A stretch of 64,000 nt of DNA, taken from contig CALWZC010000008.1 in NCBI GenBank assembly GCA_944385935.1, forward strand, positions 62,001 through 126,000, read 5' to 3'. The notes beneath the pieces were generated by a model, which did not search any database, was not told where the DNA came from, and saw nothing but the letters and a program-made list of their open reading frames with translations. The DNA comes from an uncultured Anaerofilum sp. (lineage in GTDB: Bacteria; Bacillota; Clostridia; Oscillospirales; Ruminococcaceae). Both the position numbers and the translations under genes were made by a program. Of this stretch, positions 45,280 through 53,589 are shown piece after piece. The first letter of the stretch is position 1. Each line of letters begins with the position of its first letter.

Positions 45280-45290
45280 AGGAGGTAGTT

Positions 45291-45713
45291 ATGAATTCCC
45301 TTCATTACCTTTGTATGAAAACATATTTGCAGATGAAACGCCTAGTCACAGCACAGGTTACACCACTAGGCTTATCCCCAGGTCAACCAAAAATTTTGGA
45401 ATTTCTTGCAGAATACGGAGAACACGAACAAAAAGACATTGCAGAATATTGTGAAATTGAGCCTGCTACTGTAGGCAGTATTTTGTTACGTATGGAAACT
45501 GCAGGTTTGATTATGCGCCGCAACCGCCCTAATAACCGGCGTTCTTTGTATGTGTCTTTGACCCCAAAAGGGGAGGAAATGGCGCAAATTTTACAAGGTG
45601 TGTTTGCTTGTGCAGAGGAACAAATCACTGCTGGACTCACGAAAGAAGAAAAAACTACACTTATGGAACTATTAAAAAAGTGTGTACAAGACGGGAAAGG
45701 AAATTTAGAATGA
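45291..45713 (+). CDS. MarR-family transcriptional regulator
   Basis: This 140-aa protein is a winged-helix regulator: LSPGQPKILEFLAEYGEHEQKDIAEYCEIEPATVGSILLRME forms the helix-turn-helix, followed by the wing MRRNRPNNRRSLYVSLTPKGEEM. MarR proteins respond to small phenolic or oxidising ligands. It is the first gene of a two-gene operon, with a strong promoter, a palindromic operator and AAGGAGG. The next gene overlaps its stop by four bases. Confidence 0.93.
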   Translation: MNSLHYLCMKTYLQMKRLVTAQVTPLGLSPGQPKILEFLAEYGEHEQKDIAEYCEIEPATVGSILLRMETAGLIMRRNRPNNRRSLYVSLTPKGEEMAQILQGVFACAEEQITAGLTKEEKTTLMELLKKCVQDGKGNLE

Positions 45714-46405
45714 AACAAAAGAGCATTGAAATGGCAAAAAGTATCCTTGTATACTGCATGGGTTTATTTATTATGGCTATGGGTGTTTCTTTCTCTGGAA
45801 CTGCCAACCTAGGCATGTCTCCTGTAAACTCCATCCCCTATGTACTTAGCGAAATTTTCACTGCTTTATCAATGGGTACTTGGATTATCATTATTTTTTC
45901 GCTATATATTCTGATACAATTTATCATCCTAGGGCGAAACTTTCAACCATGGAGAGTTTTGCAGTTGGTATGTATCATCCTTTTCGGCTATTTCACTGAC
46001 TTTACTAATATGATGGCTGATATTTTTTTACCCAATCCTACCTTGATGACCTTTTCTCCATTGCTTGTCTACTGTGTAAGGCTGTTATACCTTATTATCA
46101 GTATGATTTTAATCGCACTGGGCATTTTGTTTTATCTAGCTCCTAACCTAATTTCCCTACCTGGTGAGGGAATTATGCAGGTCATCGCTCATAAACCCAA
46201 CAAGCCATTGCCTGTGATTAAAATGTGCTTTGACTGCACAGTATCAATTATTGCCCTAGTTATTTCTTTGGTTTACTTCCGCCAGTTTCATGGAATCCGA
46301 GAAGGCACAGTAATTGCTGCCTTTGGTGTTGGAAAAATTCTAGGTCTGTATGACCCCATTAAACCCGCATTACACCGCTTTATGTATGGGCTAGAAGCAA
46401 AATAA
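45710..46405 (+). CDS. YczE/YitT-like membrane protein (DUF6198 type)
   Basis: This 231-aa protein has about five membrane segments. It starts SILVYCMGLFIMAMGVSFSGTANLGMSPVNSIPYVLSE, the pattern of the YczE/DUF6198 membrane family, with a final GVGKILGLYDP. Function of the family is unclear. The ATG at 45710 is chosen, overlapping the MarR stop (ATGA). A longer in-frame start at 45608 lies inside the MarR gene and is unlikely. It is probably controlled by the MarR protein. A strong terminator follows. Confidence 0.85.
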   Translation: MKQKSIEMAKSILVYCMGLFIMAMGVSFSGTANLGMSPVNSIPYVLSEIFTALSMGTWIIIIFSLYILIQFIILGRNFQPWRVLQLVCIILFGYFTDFTNMMADIFLPNPTLMTFSPLLVYCVRLLYLIISMILIALGILFYLAPNLISLPGEGIMQVIAHKPNKPLPVIKMCFDCTVSIIALVISLVYFRQFHGIREGTVIAAFGVGKILGLYDPIKPALHRFMYGLEAK

Positions 46406-46415
46406 AAAAATTGGA

Positions 46416-46455
46416 AAAATCCGCTGCAAAATTATAGTTTTGCAGCGGATTTTTT
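46416..46455 (+). terminator. Rho-independent terminator of the MarR operon
   Basis: A 16-base perfect stem (46416-46431 with 46438-46453), six-base loop TTATAG, and a T-run follow the membrane protein gene by 10 bases. Confidence 0.93.
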
Positions 46456-46512
46456 GTGAATTCTAAGGCTCTTATACATGATGATTCTATCTTAAACAAA
46501 TACCCACCAAAA

Positions 46513-46554
46513 ACAAAAAAACAACGGCAAAACTTATCGTGTTGCCGTTGTTTT
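46513..46554 (-). terminator. Terminator of the initiator tRNA gene
   Basis: On the minus strand AAAACAACGGCAA pairs with TTGCCGTTGTTTT around an 11-base loop, and a T-rich run follows. It lies directly after the tRNA end. Confidence 0.88.
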
Positions 46555-46556
46555 AG

Positions 46557-46633
<77 letters not shown>

Positions 46634-46711
46634 ATATTGACCTGCACCGCTTGGTGCCTTATTATATTATCACACTATCCCGTGGATGTCAAGCATTTTT
46701 TTATTTTTATT

Positions 46712-48061
46712 TCAGCTTTTTCGCTCGGCAATCATCATCTTGCCCTTGTCATCAATGGCATAAATTGTCACTCTTCCCTGACTTTCCATAGCTGTACTTG
46801 GCAACTGAAAGCCACCTTGTTCATTCACCTTCATATACCGAAATTCTTTATGGGCGGTTGTGGCGTATGCTATATTGTTTTGAATGGTAAATGCCAACGT
46901 TCCAGATGGATTCTCTGCTGTTCCCAAAAAATCCTGAGGCAAAAGGTATTCTTTTCCCTTTACCTCAAAAATATACTCTCCAATTTTCTCTGTGGCTCTC
47001 AATCTTGCTCCAATGCGCTGGGGGGCGGCAAATCCTGCCCCCTTTTGTTTTCTATGTACCACATAGGCAACACCATTCCAAGCCCTTAAAAATTGGTCTA
47101 GGGGATACTTTCGGGGGGCCATATTATCATTGGCTGCATAGCAATCATTTACAAGGACATATTCCCTATCCTTTTCCATAGAAAAGCCACGCAAAGCAAT
47201 CAGATGATTTTCTGCGGTGGTTGGTGCTCCTTCCAAATAGGGTAAAGTTTCTTTTTGTTCTTCATCATTGGTATAGCTGACACAAACACCAACTCCATAA
47301 CCATCGTATATTTGCTGTCGTAGCCCTTGCAAATCCAAATATGCTACATAGGCTCGATACCCAAAGCAGCCCGCAGCCGCCACAGCAAAAGACCAGTTGT
47401 TAAACCCGTTATAGCCATGGTCATAGCAGAGGTGGGCTACCTCCTCAGGCAACACATCCTCCCCCCAGCGATTTATCAGCATAGAAATGGTGACCGGACT
47501 ACTGATAGAATGGCCTATCATGGGATTTCGGTTTAATTGCGAGTAGGCAGGCAAATACAATTCTCGCAGTATCTGCCTACCTTCTTGCCGTTTCCAATCT
47601 AAGGGAAGAACACTAACTCCCAGCAGGCGCACCTGTGGGCCAATTTCCACACAGTCAGTGTATAAGTATACCCGAAGTTGCACATTTTTAGAGGATTTTC
47701 CATTAGCAACAGTTAGTACATCAGCGTCAATCTTTGCCAGTGCTCCTTCTTCTTTCTGGCTTTTTCTGCACAAAAAAGGGCTCCACCTGCCGAAGGACAT
47801 CCATTTACTCCACTGACCATCCACCAGCACACGCCCTTGAATTTCTACACTTGTTCCCACAGGTGTATCACAGTTCCAGCTTACCACCATTTGTTGAAAT
47901 GCAACCATTTGCAAAGGTTTTGTTGTGTAACATCCGTTGTATACTCTGCCACCAGAGGAGGGCTCCAGTACAAGACAACCATTTTCCAAGGCTGTGTTTT
48001 CAAATTCTCCTTTACTAAAGGCTTCTGCACCTTCTATCAGATAAAGATTTTTTTGCTCCAT
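46712..48061 (-). CDS. C39-like family protein with Ser in place of catalytic Cys
   Basis: This 449-aa protein has an N-terminal beta-rich half (residues 1-160) and a C39-like papain-fold domain from about residue 170. The nucleophile motif, normally xCSPTS, reads SISSPVTISMLINRWGED, so the cysteine is replaced by serine. The His (AENHLIALRGF) and Asp (NDCYA) positions are kept. No signal peptide is evident. It stands alone between the tRNA gene and the rnf terminator. It is likely a pseudo-peptidase, a peptide-binding protein, or a serine hydrolase variant. Confidence 0.8.
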   Translation of the reverse strand: MEQKNLYLIEGAEAFSKGEFENTALENGCLVLEPSSGGRVYNGCYTTKPLQMVAFQQMVVSWNCDTPVGTSVEIQGRVLVDGQWSKWMSFGRWSPFLCRKSQKEEGALAKIDADVLTVANGKSSKNVQLRVYLYTDCVEIGPQVRLLGVSVLPLDWKRQEGRQILRELYLPAYSQLNRNPMIGHSISSPVTISMLINRWGEDVLPEEVAHLCYDHGYNGFNNWSFAVAAAGCFGYRAYVAYLDLQGLRQQIYDGYGVGVCVSYTNDEEQKETLPYLEGAPTTAENHLIALRGFSMEKDREYVLVNDCYAANDNMAPRKYPLDQFLRAWNGVAYVVHRKQKGAGFAAPQRIGARLRATEKIGEYIFEVKGKEYLLPQDFLGTAENPSGTLAFTIQNNIAYATTAHKEFRYMKVNEQGGFQLPSTAMESQGRVTIYAIDDKGKMMIAERKS

Positions 48062-48168
48062 CTGCCTTGCTCCTCCCCATCCTCATTTACTCTACTCGTT
48101 TTCTCTTTTTACTATATCCCACTGTTATACCCCTTGTCAAGAAAGGGTATACCAACGGCTATTTTTGC

Positions 48169-48203
48169 GCAAAAAGGCCCTTCCATCAAAGCAGAAGGGC
48201 CTT
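48169..48203 (-). terminator. Terminator of the rnf operon
   Basis: On the minus strand AAGGCCCTTC and GAAGGGCCTT form a 10-base stem with a 10-base loop (48174-48183 with 48194-48203), followed by a run of T. It lies eight bases after the rnfB stop. Confidence 0.9.
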
Positions 48204-48210
48204 CCATCTC

Positions 48211-49002
48211 TTAAATATCTGCGGGCTTCATAATTACATGTTTCGGGCATACTTCCACGCATTTTCCACAGCCGGTGCATTTATCATAATCAATTCTTGC
48301 CACAAAGTTATTCACCTTGATTGCCTGCTCTGGGCAGTTTTTTTCGCATTTCATGCAGGCAATACACCCCAGTGAACATTCTTTATTGGTAATAGCACCT
48401 TTTTCGTGGTTTGCACAAAGTACCACAGGCTTATCCTTAGAGCTATGCATCCAAATAATTTTTTGAGGGCAAGCGTCCTTGCACATTCCACAACCGGTAC
48501 ATTTTGCAGGGTCTACCTTTGCCAAACCATTTTCCACATGGATGGCATCAAATTGGCATACCTTTACACAGTCGCCAAAGCCGAGGCAACCAAAAGGGCA
48601 AGCGTATGGACCATTAAACAATCCATGGGCAGCACGGCAACTGGAAATGCCCTCATATTCGTATTTCTTTTTACAGATTTCGTTTGCACCTTGGCAGCCC
48701 ACTACGGCATTGACTACCGCAGTTTCTCCAGCAGAAACGCCCATTACAGCGGCAGCTCCCTCAGCGGCAGCAGCTCCACCAGGCAAACACTTATTTACTG
48801 GTGCACCATTTACAATAGCCTTTGCATAGTCGGCACAACCTGCATATCCACAAGCACCACAGTTGGCACCGGGCAAACATTCCTGCACCTGTGCCACACG
48901 GGGGTCTTCCTCCACATGCATAAACTTGGCTGCCAACACCAAAATTCCCGCACCAATCAGACCGACAACGGTCACTACCAAAACGGCAATTGCAATACTC
49001 AT
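48211..49002 (-). CDS. rnfB: Rnf complex subunit B, iron-sulfur protein
   Basis: This 263-aa protein has an N-terminal membrane anchor, then the [4Fe-4S] motif CLPGANCGACGYAGC (RnfB-type), and further ferredoxin-like clusters: CTGCGMCKDACP, CIACMKCEKNCP and CTGCGKCVEVCP. The Rnf complex moves electrons between ferredoxin and NAD while pumping Na+ or H+. It is the last gene of the operon, ending at a strong terminator, 12 bases after rnfA. Confidence 0.97.
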   Translation of the reverse strand: MSIAIAVLVVTVVGLIGAGILVLAAKFMHVEEDPRVAQVQECLPGANCGACGYAGCADYAKAIVNGAPVNKCLPGGAAAAEGAAAVMGVSAGETAVVNAVVGCQGANEICKKKYEYEGISSCRAAHGLFNGPYACPFGCLGFGDCVKVCQFDAIHVENGLAKVDPAKCTGCGMCKDACPQKIIWMHSSKDKPVVLCANHEKGAITNKECSLGCIACMKCEKNCPEQAIKVNNFVARIDYDKCTGCGKCVEVCPKHVIMKPADI

Positions 49003-49014
49003 TGCAGCCCCTCC

Positions 49015-49611
49015 TTACGCAATATGAAAGATATTTTCGATGATGCCGCCAAATCCCATAAAGGAAATACTAGTAAAGGCAGCAGCCACCAAAGTGATGG
49101 GCAATCCCTCAAAGCACTTGGGAGGGTTTGCCTCCTCCAACCGTTTGCGCACACCAGAAAACAGCACCATAGCCAGCATAAAGCCCACACCGGCACCCAC
49201 TGCACAAACAATGCTCTCTACAAAGGTATAATTGTTGTCAATGTTCAAAATGGTAACGCCCAACACCGCACAGTTGGTAGTAATCAAGGGCAGATATACA
49301 CCCAAGGCTTGATGGAGAGGAGGCATATATTTTTTCATAATTACCTCTACAAGTTGTACCAACACCGCAATAATAAGAATAAATACAATGGTTTGGAGGT
49401 ATCCAATATCCAAGGCATTCAATAGCTGTTGCATAGGCCAAGTAACTGCTGTTGCCAAGGTCATAACAAAGATAACAGCACAGCTCATACCAAAGGCAGA
49501 ATTGAGCTTTTTGGATACACCCAAGAAAGGACAAATGCCCAAAAACTTTACTAGCACGTAGTTATTAACCAAAATCATGCTAAAAAAGATGTATGCTAAT
49601 TTTGCAGCCAT
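49015..49611 (-). CDS. rnfA: Rnf complex subunit A, membrane protein
   Basis: This 198-aa protein with six membrane helices begins LAYIFFSMILVNNYVLVKFLGICPFLGVSKKLNSAFGM, the RnfA/NqrE pattern, with the conserved Cys that binds a [2Fe-2S] cluster in the membrane. The start overlaps the rnfE stop (TAATG). RnfA and RnfE form a pair with opposite topology. Confidence 0.97.
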   Translation of the reverse strand: MAAKLAYIFFSMILVNNYVLVKFLGICPFLGVSKKLNSAFGMSCAVIFVMTLATAVTWPMQQLLNALDIGYLQTIVFILIIAVLVQLVEVIMKKYMPPLHQALGVYLPLITTNCAVLGVTILNIDNNYTFVESIVCAVGAGVGFMLAMVLFSGVRKRLEEANPPKCFEGLPITLVAAAFTSISFMGFGGIIENIFHIA

Positions 49612-50291
49612 TAGTTACAGCCTCCTTTCCCATGGCAGTTGGCAGCAGAGGGACATCCCTCACAACCAATTGCCCGCTTTTTCTTTTGACCTAGCTTTGT
49701 TTCTACAAAAATTACCAGTGCCATCAGCACACCAAAGGTCAAAAATCCGCCGGGAGGGGTAGTCATAATGGAGATTCTGTCAATCTCCTCTGGTATAATG
49801 GTTACGCCAAAAATGCTGCCTGCACCCAAAATCTCTCGAATGGAGGACATCAATAGCAAAGTAAAGGTAAAGCCAATGCCCATGCCTAAGCCATCCAGTG
49901 CCGATTCTACTACATTGTGTTTGGAAGCAAACATCTCTGCACGGCCCAAAATAATACAGTTTACTACAATTAGGGGCAAAAATACGCCCAAAGCTGCATA
50001 CAAATCCTGTGCATAGGCTTTTACCAACATCTGCACAATGGTAACAAAGGTTGCAATTACCGTGATATATGCCGGCAAGCGAACCTTATCCGGGATAACC
50101 TTACGCAATGCACTGATTACCATATTGGAACCAATCAATACAAAAGTAGCAGCAGCTCCCATTCCTAAACCGTTGAATGCCGCTGTGGTAACTGCCAAGG
50201 TGGGACAGGTTCCCAATACCAAACGCAAAACGGGGTTTTCCTTGATGATACCATTTGTAAAAATTGAAATCTTACTTTGTTGTGCGCTCAT
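49611..50291 (-). CDS. rnfE: Rnf complex subunit E, membrane protein
   Basis: This 226-aa protein begins ISIFTNGIIKENPVLRLVLGTCPTLAVTTAAFNGLGMG, the RnfE/NqrD pattern with the intramembrane Cys. A Cys-rich tail (CEGCPSAANCHGKGGCN) is present, as in many clostridial RnfE proteins. It is placed one base after rnfG. Confidence 0.97.
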   Translation of the reverse strand: MSAQQSKISIFTNGIIKENPVLRLVLGTCPTLAVTTAAFNGLGMGAAATFVLIGSNMVISALRKVIPDKVRLPAYITVIATFVTIVQMLVKAYAQDLYAALGVFLPLIVVNCIILGRAEMFASKHNVVESALDGLGMGIGFTFTLLLMSSIREILGAGSIFGVTIIPEEIDRISIMTTPPGGFLTFGVLMALVIFVETKLGQKKKRAIGCEGCPSAANCHGKGGCN

Positions 50292-50292
50292 C

Positions 50293-50838
50293 TCAGTTGC
50301 CCCCCTTCGTTACTTCATTGTAGCCTTCAATGGCTGCATTGATTGCCTGTACTGCCGCTTTGGAAGAAAGAGTTGCACCAGAAAGTGCATCAATATCAGA
50401 AATAGTAAAAGGAGTTGCACCCATTCCAGCAAACTGTTCTGCCCATGCTGGTTCCTCATACAGACGGCTTCCAAAGCCTTTGGTTTCGCTGTTTTCCAAA
50501 AATTTTACAGCGGAAATTTGACCGTTTGCGTCAAATGCTACTATAGCGGGCACCTTGCCACCATAGCCCTGCCCCTGTGCTTTTACCACATAGCCATTGC
50601 CTGCGGGGTCTTTTACAATTTCCAGCACATCAGGGGTAGTATATCCTGTAATGGTTTCAAAGGTTTCCGCAGCAGGCAAAACCTCATGATAGGCTGCCTG
50701 TGCAATTCTTCTTTCATTCTCTTTAATAACAGGGGCTGTCACACCGTTGGTAATGGCAAGCAACAAAGAAGTTACTATACAAATGACCGCTAACACAACA
50801 ATAGGCTTGCCATATTCTTCAAATTGTTCTTTTGTCAT
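50293..50838 (-). CDS. rnfG: Rnf complex subunit G, flavoprotein
   Basis: This 181-aa protein has an N-terminal membrane segment and an extracytoplasmic FMN-binding domain. The flavin is bound to the Thr in DALSGATLSSKAAV. It overlaps the rnfD gene by four bases (ATGA). Gene order C-D-G-E-A-B is typical of Clostridia. Confidence 0.96.
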   Translation of the reverse strand: MTKEQFEEYGKPIVVLAVICIVTSLLLAITNGVTAPVIKENERRIAQAAYHEVLPAAETFETITGYTTPDVLEIVKDPAGNGYVVKAQGQGYGGKVPAIVAFDANGQISAVKFLENSETKGFGSRLYEEPAWAEQFAGMGATPFTISDIDALSGATLSSKAAVQAINAAIEGYNEVTKGGN

Positions 50839-51770
50839 TTCTTCTTGACACCTCCCAGCGGTTTTTGACGAGTGAGGTCATTGATATAAGGAACAAACAA
50901 GTTCATTAGCAAAATGGCGTAAGAAACACCCTCTGCCATATTGCCCCAATAACGAATCGCCCATGTAATCAAACCCATGCCAATGCCAAAGATAATTTTT
51001 CCTTTTAAAGTAAAGGGGCTGGTTACATAGTCTGTTGCCATAAATACTGCACCGAACAGTAAGCCACCACCCAAAACATGAAGCATCACATGGGTAGGCC
51101 CAATGAATAAAAATGCCATCAAAGCCACTGTACCCACATAGGTTAAGGGAATGGCAGGAGAAATGGTTTTTGTTGCTACCAAATATATAAACCCAAGCAA
51201 AATGGCAATACTACTGGTTTCTCCCAGCACACCACCATGAACACCCAAAAACAAATCCAACACAGGCAGCGGGGTGGTTTGCCCAGCTACCAAGGGAGTG
51301 GCTGTGCTCAGAGCATCCACACCAGAGAATGTTTCAGGGAAAGTCCATGTTGTCATACGAGAGGCAAAGGAGGTAAACAAAAACAAACGACCTACCAAAG
51401 CGGGGTTAGCCAAGTTAAAACCAATGCCACCAAACAGCTGTTTGGTAATAACAATGGCAACAAAAGCACCTACAATAGCAATCCACAAAGGGATGGATAC
51501 TGGCAGATTCATGGCCAAAATCAACCCTGTTACCACAGCCGACAAATCTCCCACAGGAATGGGCTTTTTCATCAGATAGCAGTAGACATACTCAAAGGCC
51601 ACACAAGCAAACACAGTTACAGCTTCCACCAACAGCGCACGGATTCCAAAAATCACCACACTAGCCAAAACACTGGGCAGCAAAGCAATAATTACATTTC
51701 CCATAAGCTTTTGGGTAGAAGAACGGTCTACAATATGAGGAGCCGCAGTAACAATTAAGCGGTTTTCCAT
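50835..51770 (-). CDS. rnfD: Rnf complex subunit D, flavin-bearing membrane protein
   Basis: This 311-aa polytopic protein contains VDALSTATPLVAG, the Thr site of covalent FMN in RnfD. The ATG at 51770 is chosen because its AGGAGAGAAATA upstream fits and it overlaps the rnfC stop (TAATG); the longer frame up to 51878 lies inside rnfC. Confidence 0.97.
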   Translation of the reverse strand: MENRLIVTAAPHIVDRSSTQKLMGNVIIALLPSVLASVVIFGIRALLVEAVTVFACVAFEYVYCYLMKKPIPVGDLSAVVTGLILAMNLPVSIPLWIAIVGAFVAIVITKQLFGGIGFNLANPALVGRLFLFTSFASRMTTWTFPETFSGVDALSTATPLVAGQTTPLPVLDLFLGVHGGVLGETSSIAILLGFIYLVATKTISPAIPLTYVGTVALMAFLFIGPTHVMLHVLGGGLLFGAVFMATDYVTSPFTLKGKIIFGIGMGLITWAIRYWGNMAEGVSYAILLMNLFVPYINDLTRQKPLGGVKKK

Positions 51771-53086
51771 TATTTCTCTCCTCCCTTTCGTTTTAGATAA
51801 TCTTTTGCCAAAGCCATTGTTTGAGAAACAGGCCGTTTTGCAGGGCAAACATAAGCACAGGTGCCACAGGCAATGCACAAGTCCACCATCATTTTATCCA
51901 AGGCATGGGTGTCCTTGCGATTGTAAGCGTTGGCAATCTCCACAGGGGAAAGTCCCATAGGACAAGCAGAAATACACCGACCACAGCGAATACAAGGCTG
52001 GGCAGCAGGCAGATGTGCTGATTTTTCACTCAGCACCAACAATCCATTGTTTTGCTTTAACACAGGAAATTGCAGGCTTACTTGAGCAGTTCCCATCATG
52101 GGGCCTCCTGTAATCACCTTTGCAGCCTGCACTTTAGTTCCACCACAAAACTCCAGAACTTCTTCTAGAGGAGTGCCAATAATGACCTCAACATTTTGTG
52201 GTTTTGCCACAGCATCTCCCTCTACTGTTACTCGTTTTGTAGTAAGGGGCATACCTGTTTGCAGATATTTTCCAATAGTGGAAACGGTGGTTACATTCAA
52301 CACAATAACGCCCACATCGCTGGGCAGTCCCCCGCGGGGAACCTCTCTGCCAACTGTGCGTTCAATTAGTACCTTTTCTGCTCCTTGTGGGTAACGACTG
52401 GGCAAAGGCACCACCTTGATGGCTGGTTCATCCTTAATTAAGCTAAACATCAAGTCCATGGCTTCCGGCTTATTGCGCTCAATGCCAATACAGCATTTTT
52501 GAATCTGCAAATATTCCATAACCGCTTTGATACCAGAAAGGATAGTGTCAGAATGTTCCAAAAACTCCCGATTGTCTGCGGTCAGATAGGACTCACATTC
52601 TGCGCCATTGATAACCAATGTATCTACCTGTTGCAAATTTTTAGGGGATAGCTTCACAGCAGTAGGGAATCCAGCACCACCCAATCCAACCAGTCCACAA
52701 TCTCGCACCGCTTGGATAAAACTTTCATAGTTTGTAACAGATGGCTTTTTGATGTTGGCTGCAATGGTCTGCTGTCCATCCGGCTCAATCACTACTGCCT
52801 GCACAACCCCTCCTGTTGGATACTGCACAGTTTCTATTCCCATAACTGTACCAGACACTCCACTGTGAATATCGGCAGAAACTACACTAGGAGCCTTTCC
52901 CACAACAGTTCCCACATCCACATGGTCACCTTTTTTTACAACAGGCGTACAAGGTGCACCAATATGCTGTTGCATGCAAAGCACAAGTTTGGAAGGCAGT
53001 GGCATTGTCACTGTCTGCATTCCAGAAGTTGCTTTGTCATGGGGAACAGCGGCACCCAGTGCTGCCCGTGACAACTTTTTAAACAT
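51770..53086 (-). CDS. rnfC: Rnf complex subunit C, NADH-binding iron-sulfur protein
   Basis: This 438-aa protein has the RnfC N-terminal domain (HDKATSGMQTV), a NADH/FMN-binding SLBB-like core (GLVGLGGAGFPTAVKL) and two C-terminal [4Fe-4S] motifs, CIRCGRCISACP and CIACGTCAYVCP. It takes electrons to or from NAD. It is the first gene of the six-gene rnf operon. Confidence 0.97.
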   Translation of the reverse strand: MFKKLSRAALGAAVPHDKATSGMQTVTMPLPSKLVLCMQQHIGAPCTPVVKKGDHVDVGTVVGKAPSVVSADIHSGVSGTVMGIETVQYPTGGVVQAVVIEPDGQQTIAANIKKPSVTNYESFIQAVRDCGLVGLGGAGFPTAVKLSPKNLQQVDTLVINGAECESYLTADNREFLEHSDTILSGIKAVMEYLQIQKCCIGIERNKPEAMDLMFSLIKDEPAIKVVPLPSRYPQGAEKVLIERTVGREVPRGGLPSDVGVIVLNVTTVSTIGKYLQTGMPLTTKRVTVEGDAVAKPQNVEVIIGTPLEEVLEFCGGTKVQAAKVITGGPMMGTAQVSLQFPVLKQNNGLLVLSEKSAHLPAAQPCIRCGRCISACPMGLSPVEIANAYNRKDTHALDKMMVDLCIACGTCAYVCPAKRPVSQTMALAKDYLKRKGGEK

Positions 53087-53338
53087 GAATCCATTTCCTC
53101 CCTTTTAAGCACAATGGAATTAAACCCTTTGTTGGACATTTTTACAGATAGTTTTATTGTATCATTGGCCTTTATCAATCGCAAGGAATGTTATTTTTTT
53201 AACAATAGTCTTCTTTTCTTTCTGCATAGTTTCCCCCGAATTTTACAGTTTTTTTATAGTTGTTTTGCTTTATCTGTGGTATACTTTAGTCAAACGCCCT
53301 TGAGGTTATTCTATTTTTCCCATAGGAGGTCTATTCCC

Positions 53339-53458
53339 ATGAAATTGTTTTTCAAAGTGGTTGCTTTGGTAGCATTGGTATGTGCGGTTGTGGCTGTGGT
53401 AGCACAATGCCCCTGTAAAAAAGAGTATGTGCATCTGAACACAGATGATTTATACTAA
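53339..53458 (+). CDS. 39-aa small membrane or secreted protein
   Basis: A short frame with AGGAGG 10 bases before its ATG encodes KLFFKVVALVALVCAVVAVV, then QCPCKKEYVHLNTDDLY. The first half is a membrane or signal segment; the second has a CPC pair. A TATACT box (53280-53285) lies about 55 bases upstream. It is transcribed away from the rnf operon. Not recognised. Confidence 0.65.
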   Translation: MKLFFKVVALVALVCAVVAVVAQCPCKKEYVHLNTDDLY

Positions 53459-53524
53459 TTGTATGAGGATATATTATCATTGCAGATACAACCAAATCCA
53501 GCTGGACAGGGCTTTCCTTACACA

Positions 53525-53577
53525 CAAAAATCCGCCAGAACAATTTTCTTTCCAGAAAATTTCCAGCGGATTTTTTA
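53525..53577. terminator. Bidirectional terminator between small gene and pepV
   Basis: AAAAATCCGC pairs with GCGGATTTTT, with an inner AATTTTCT/AGAAAATT arm. T-runs or A-runs at both ends let it serve both the small gene (plus) and the dipeptidase gene (minus). Confidence 0.82.
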
Positions 53578-53589
53578 TTATTTAGAAGT

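Noticed and set aside
45608-46405. Long form of the YczE-like gene starting at 45608
   Set aside because: The extra part lies inside the MarR gene in another frame; ATG at 45710 overlaps the MarR stop and starts the conserved protein.
53114-53338. Upstream extension of the 39-aa gene
   Set aside because: The extension is low-complexity Phe/Leu sequence upstream of the AGGAGG site at 53323-53328.
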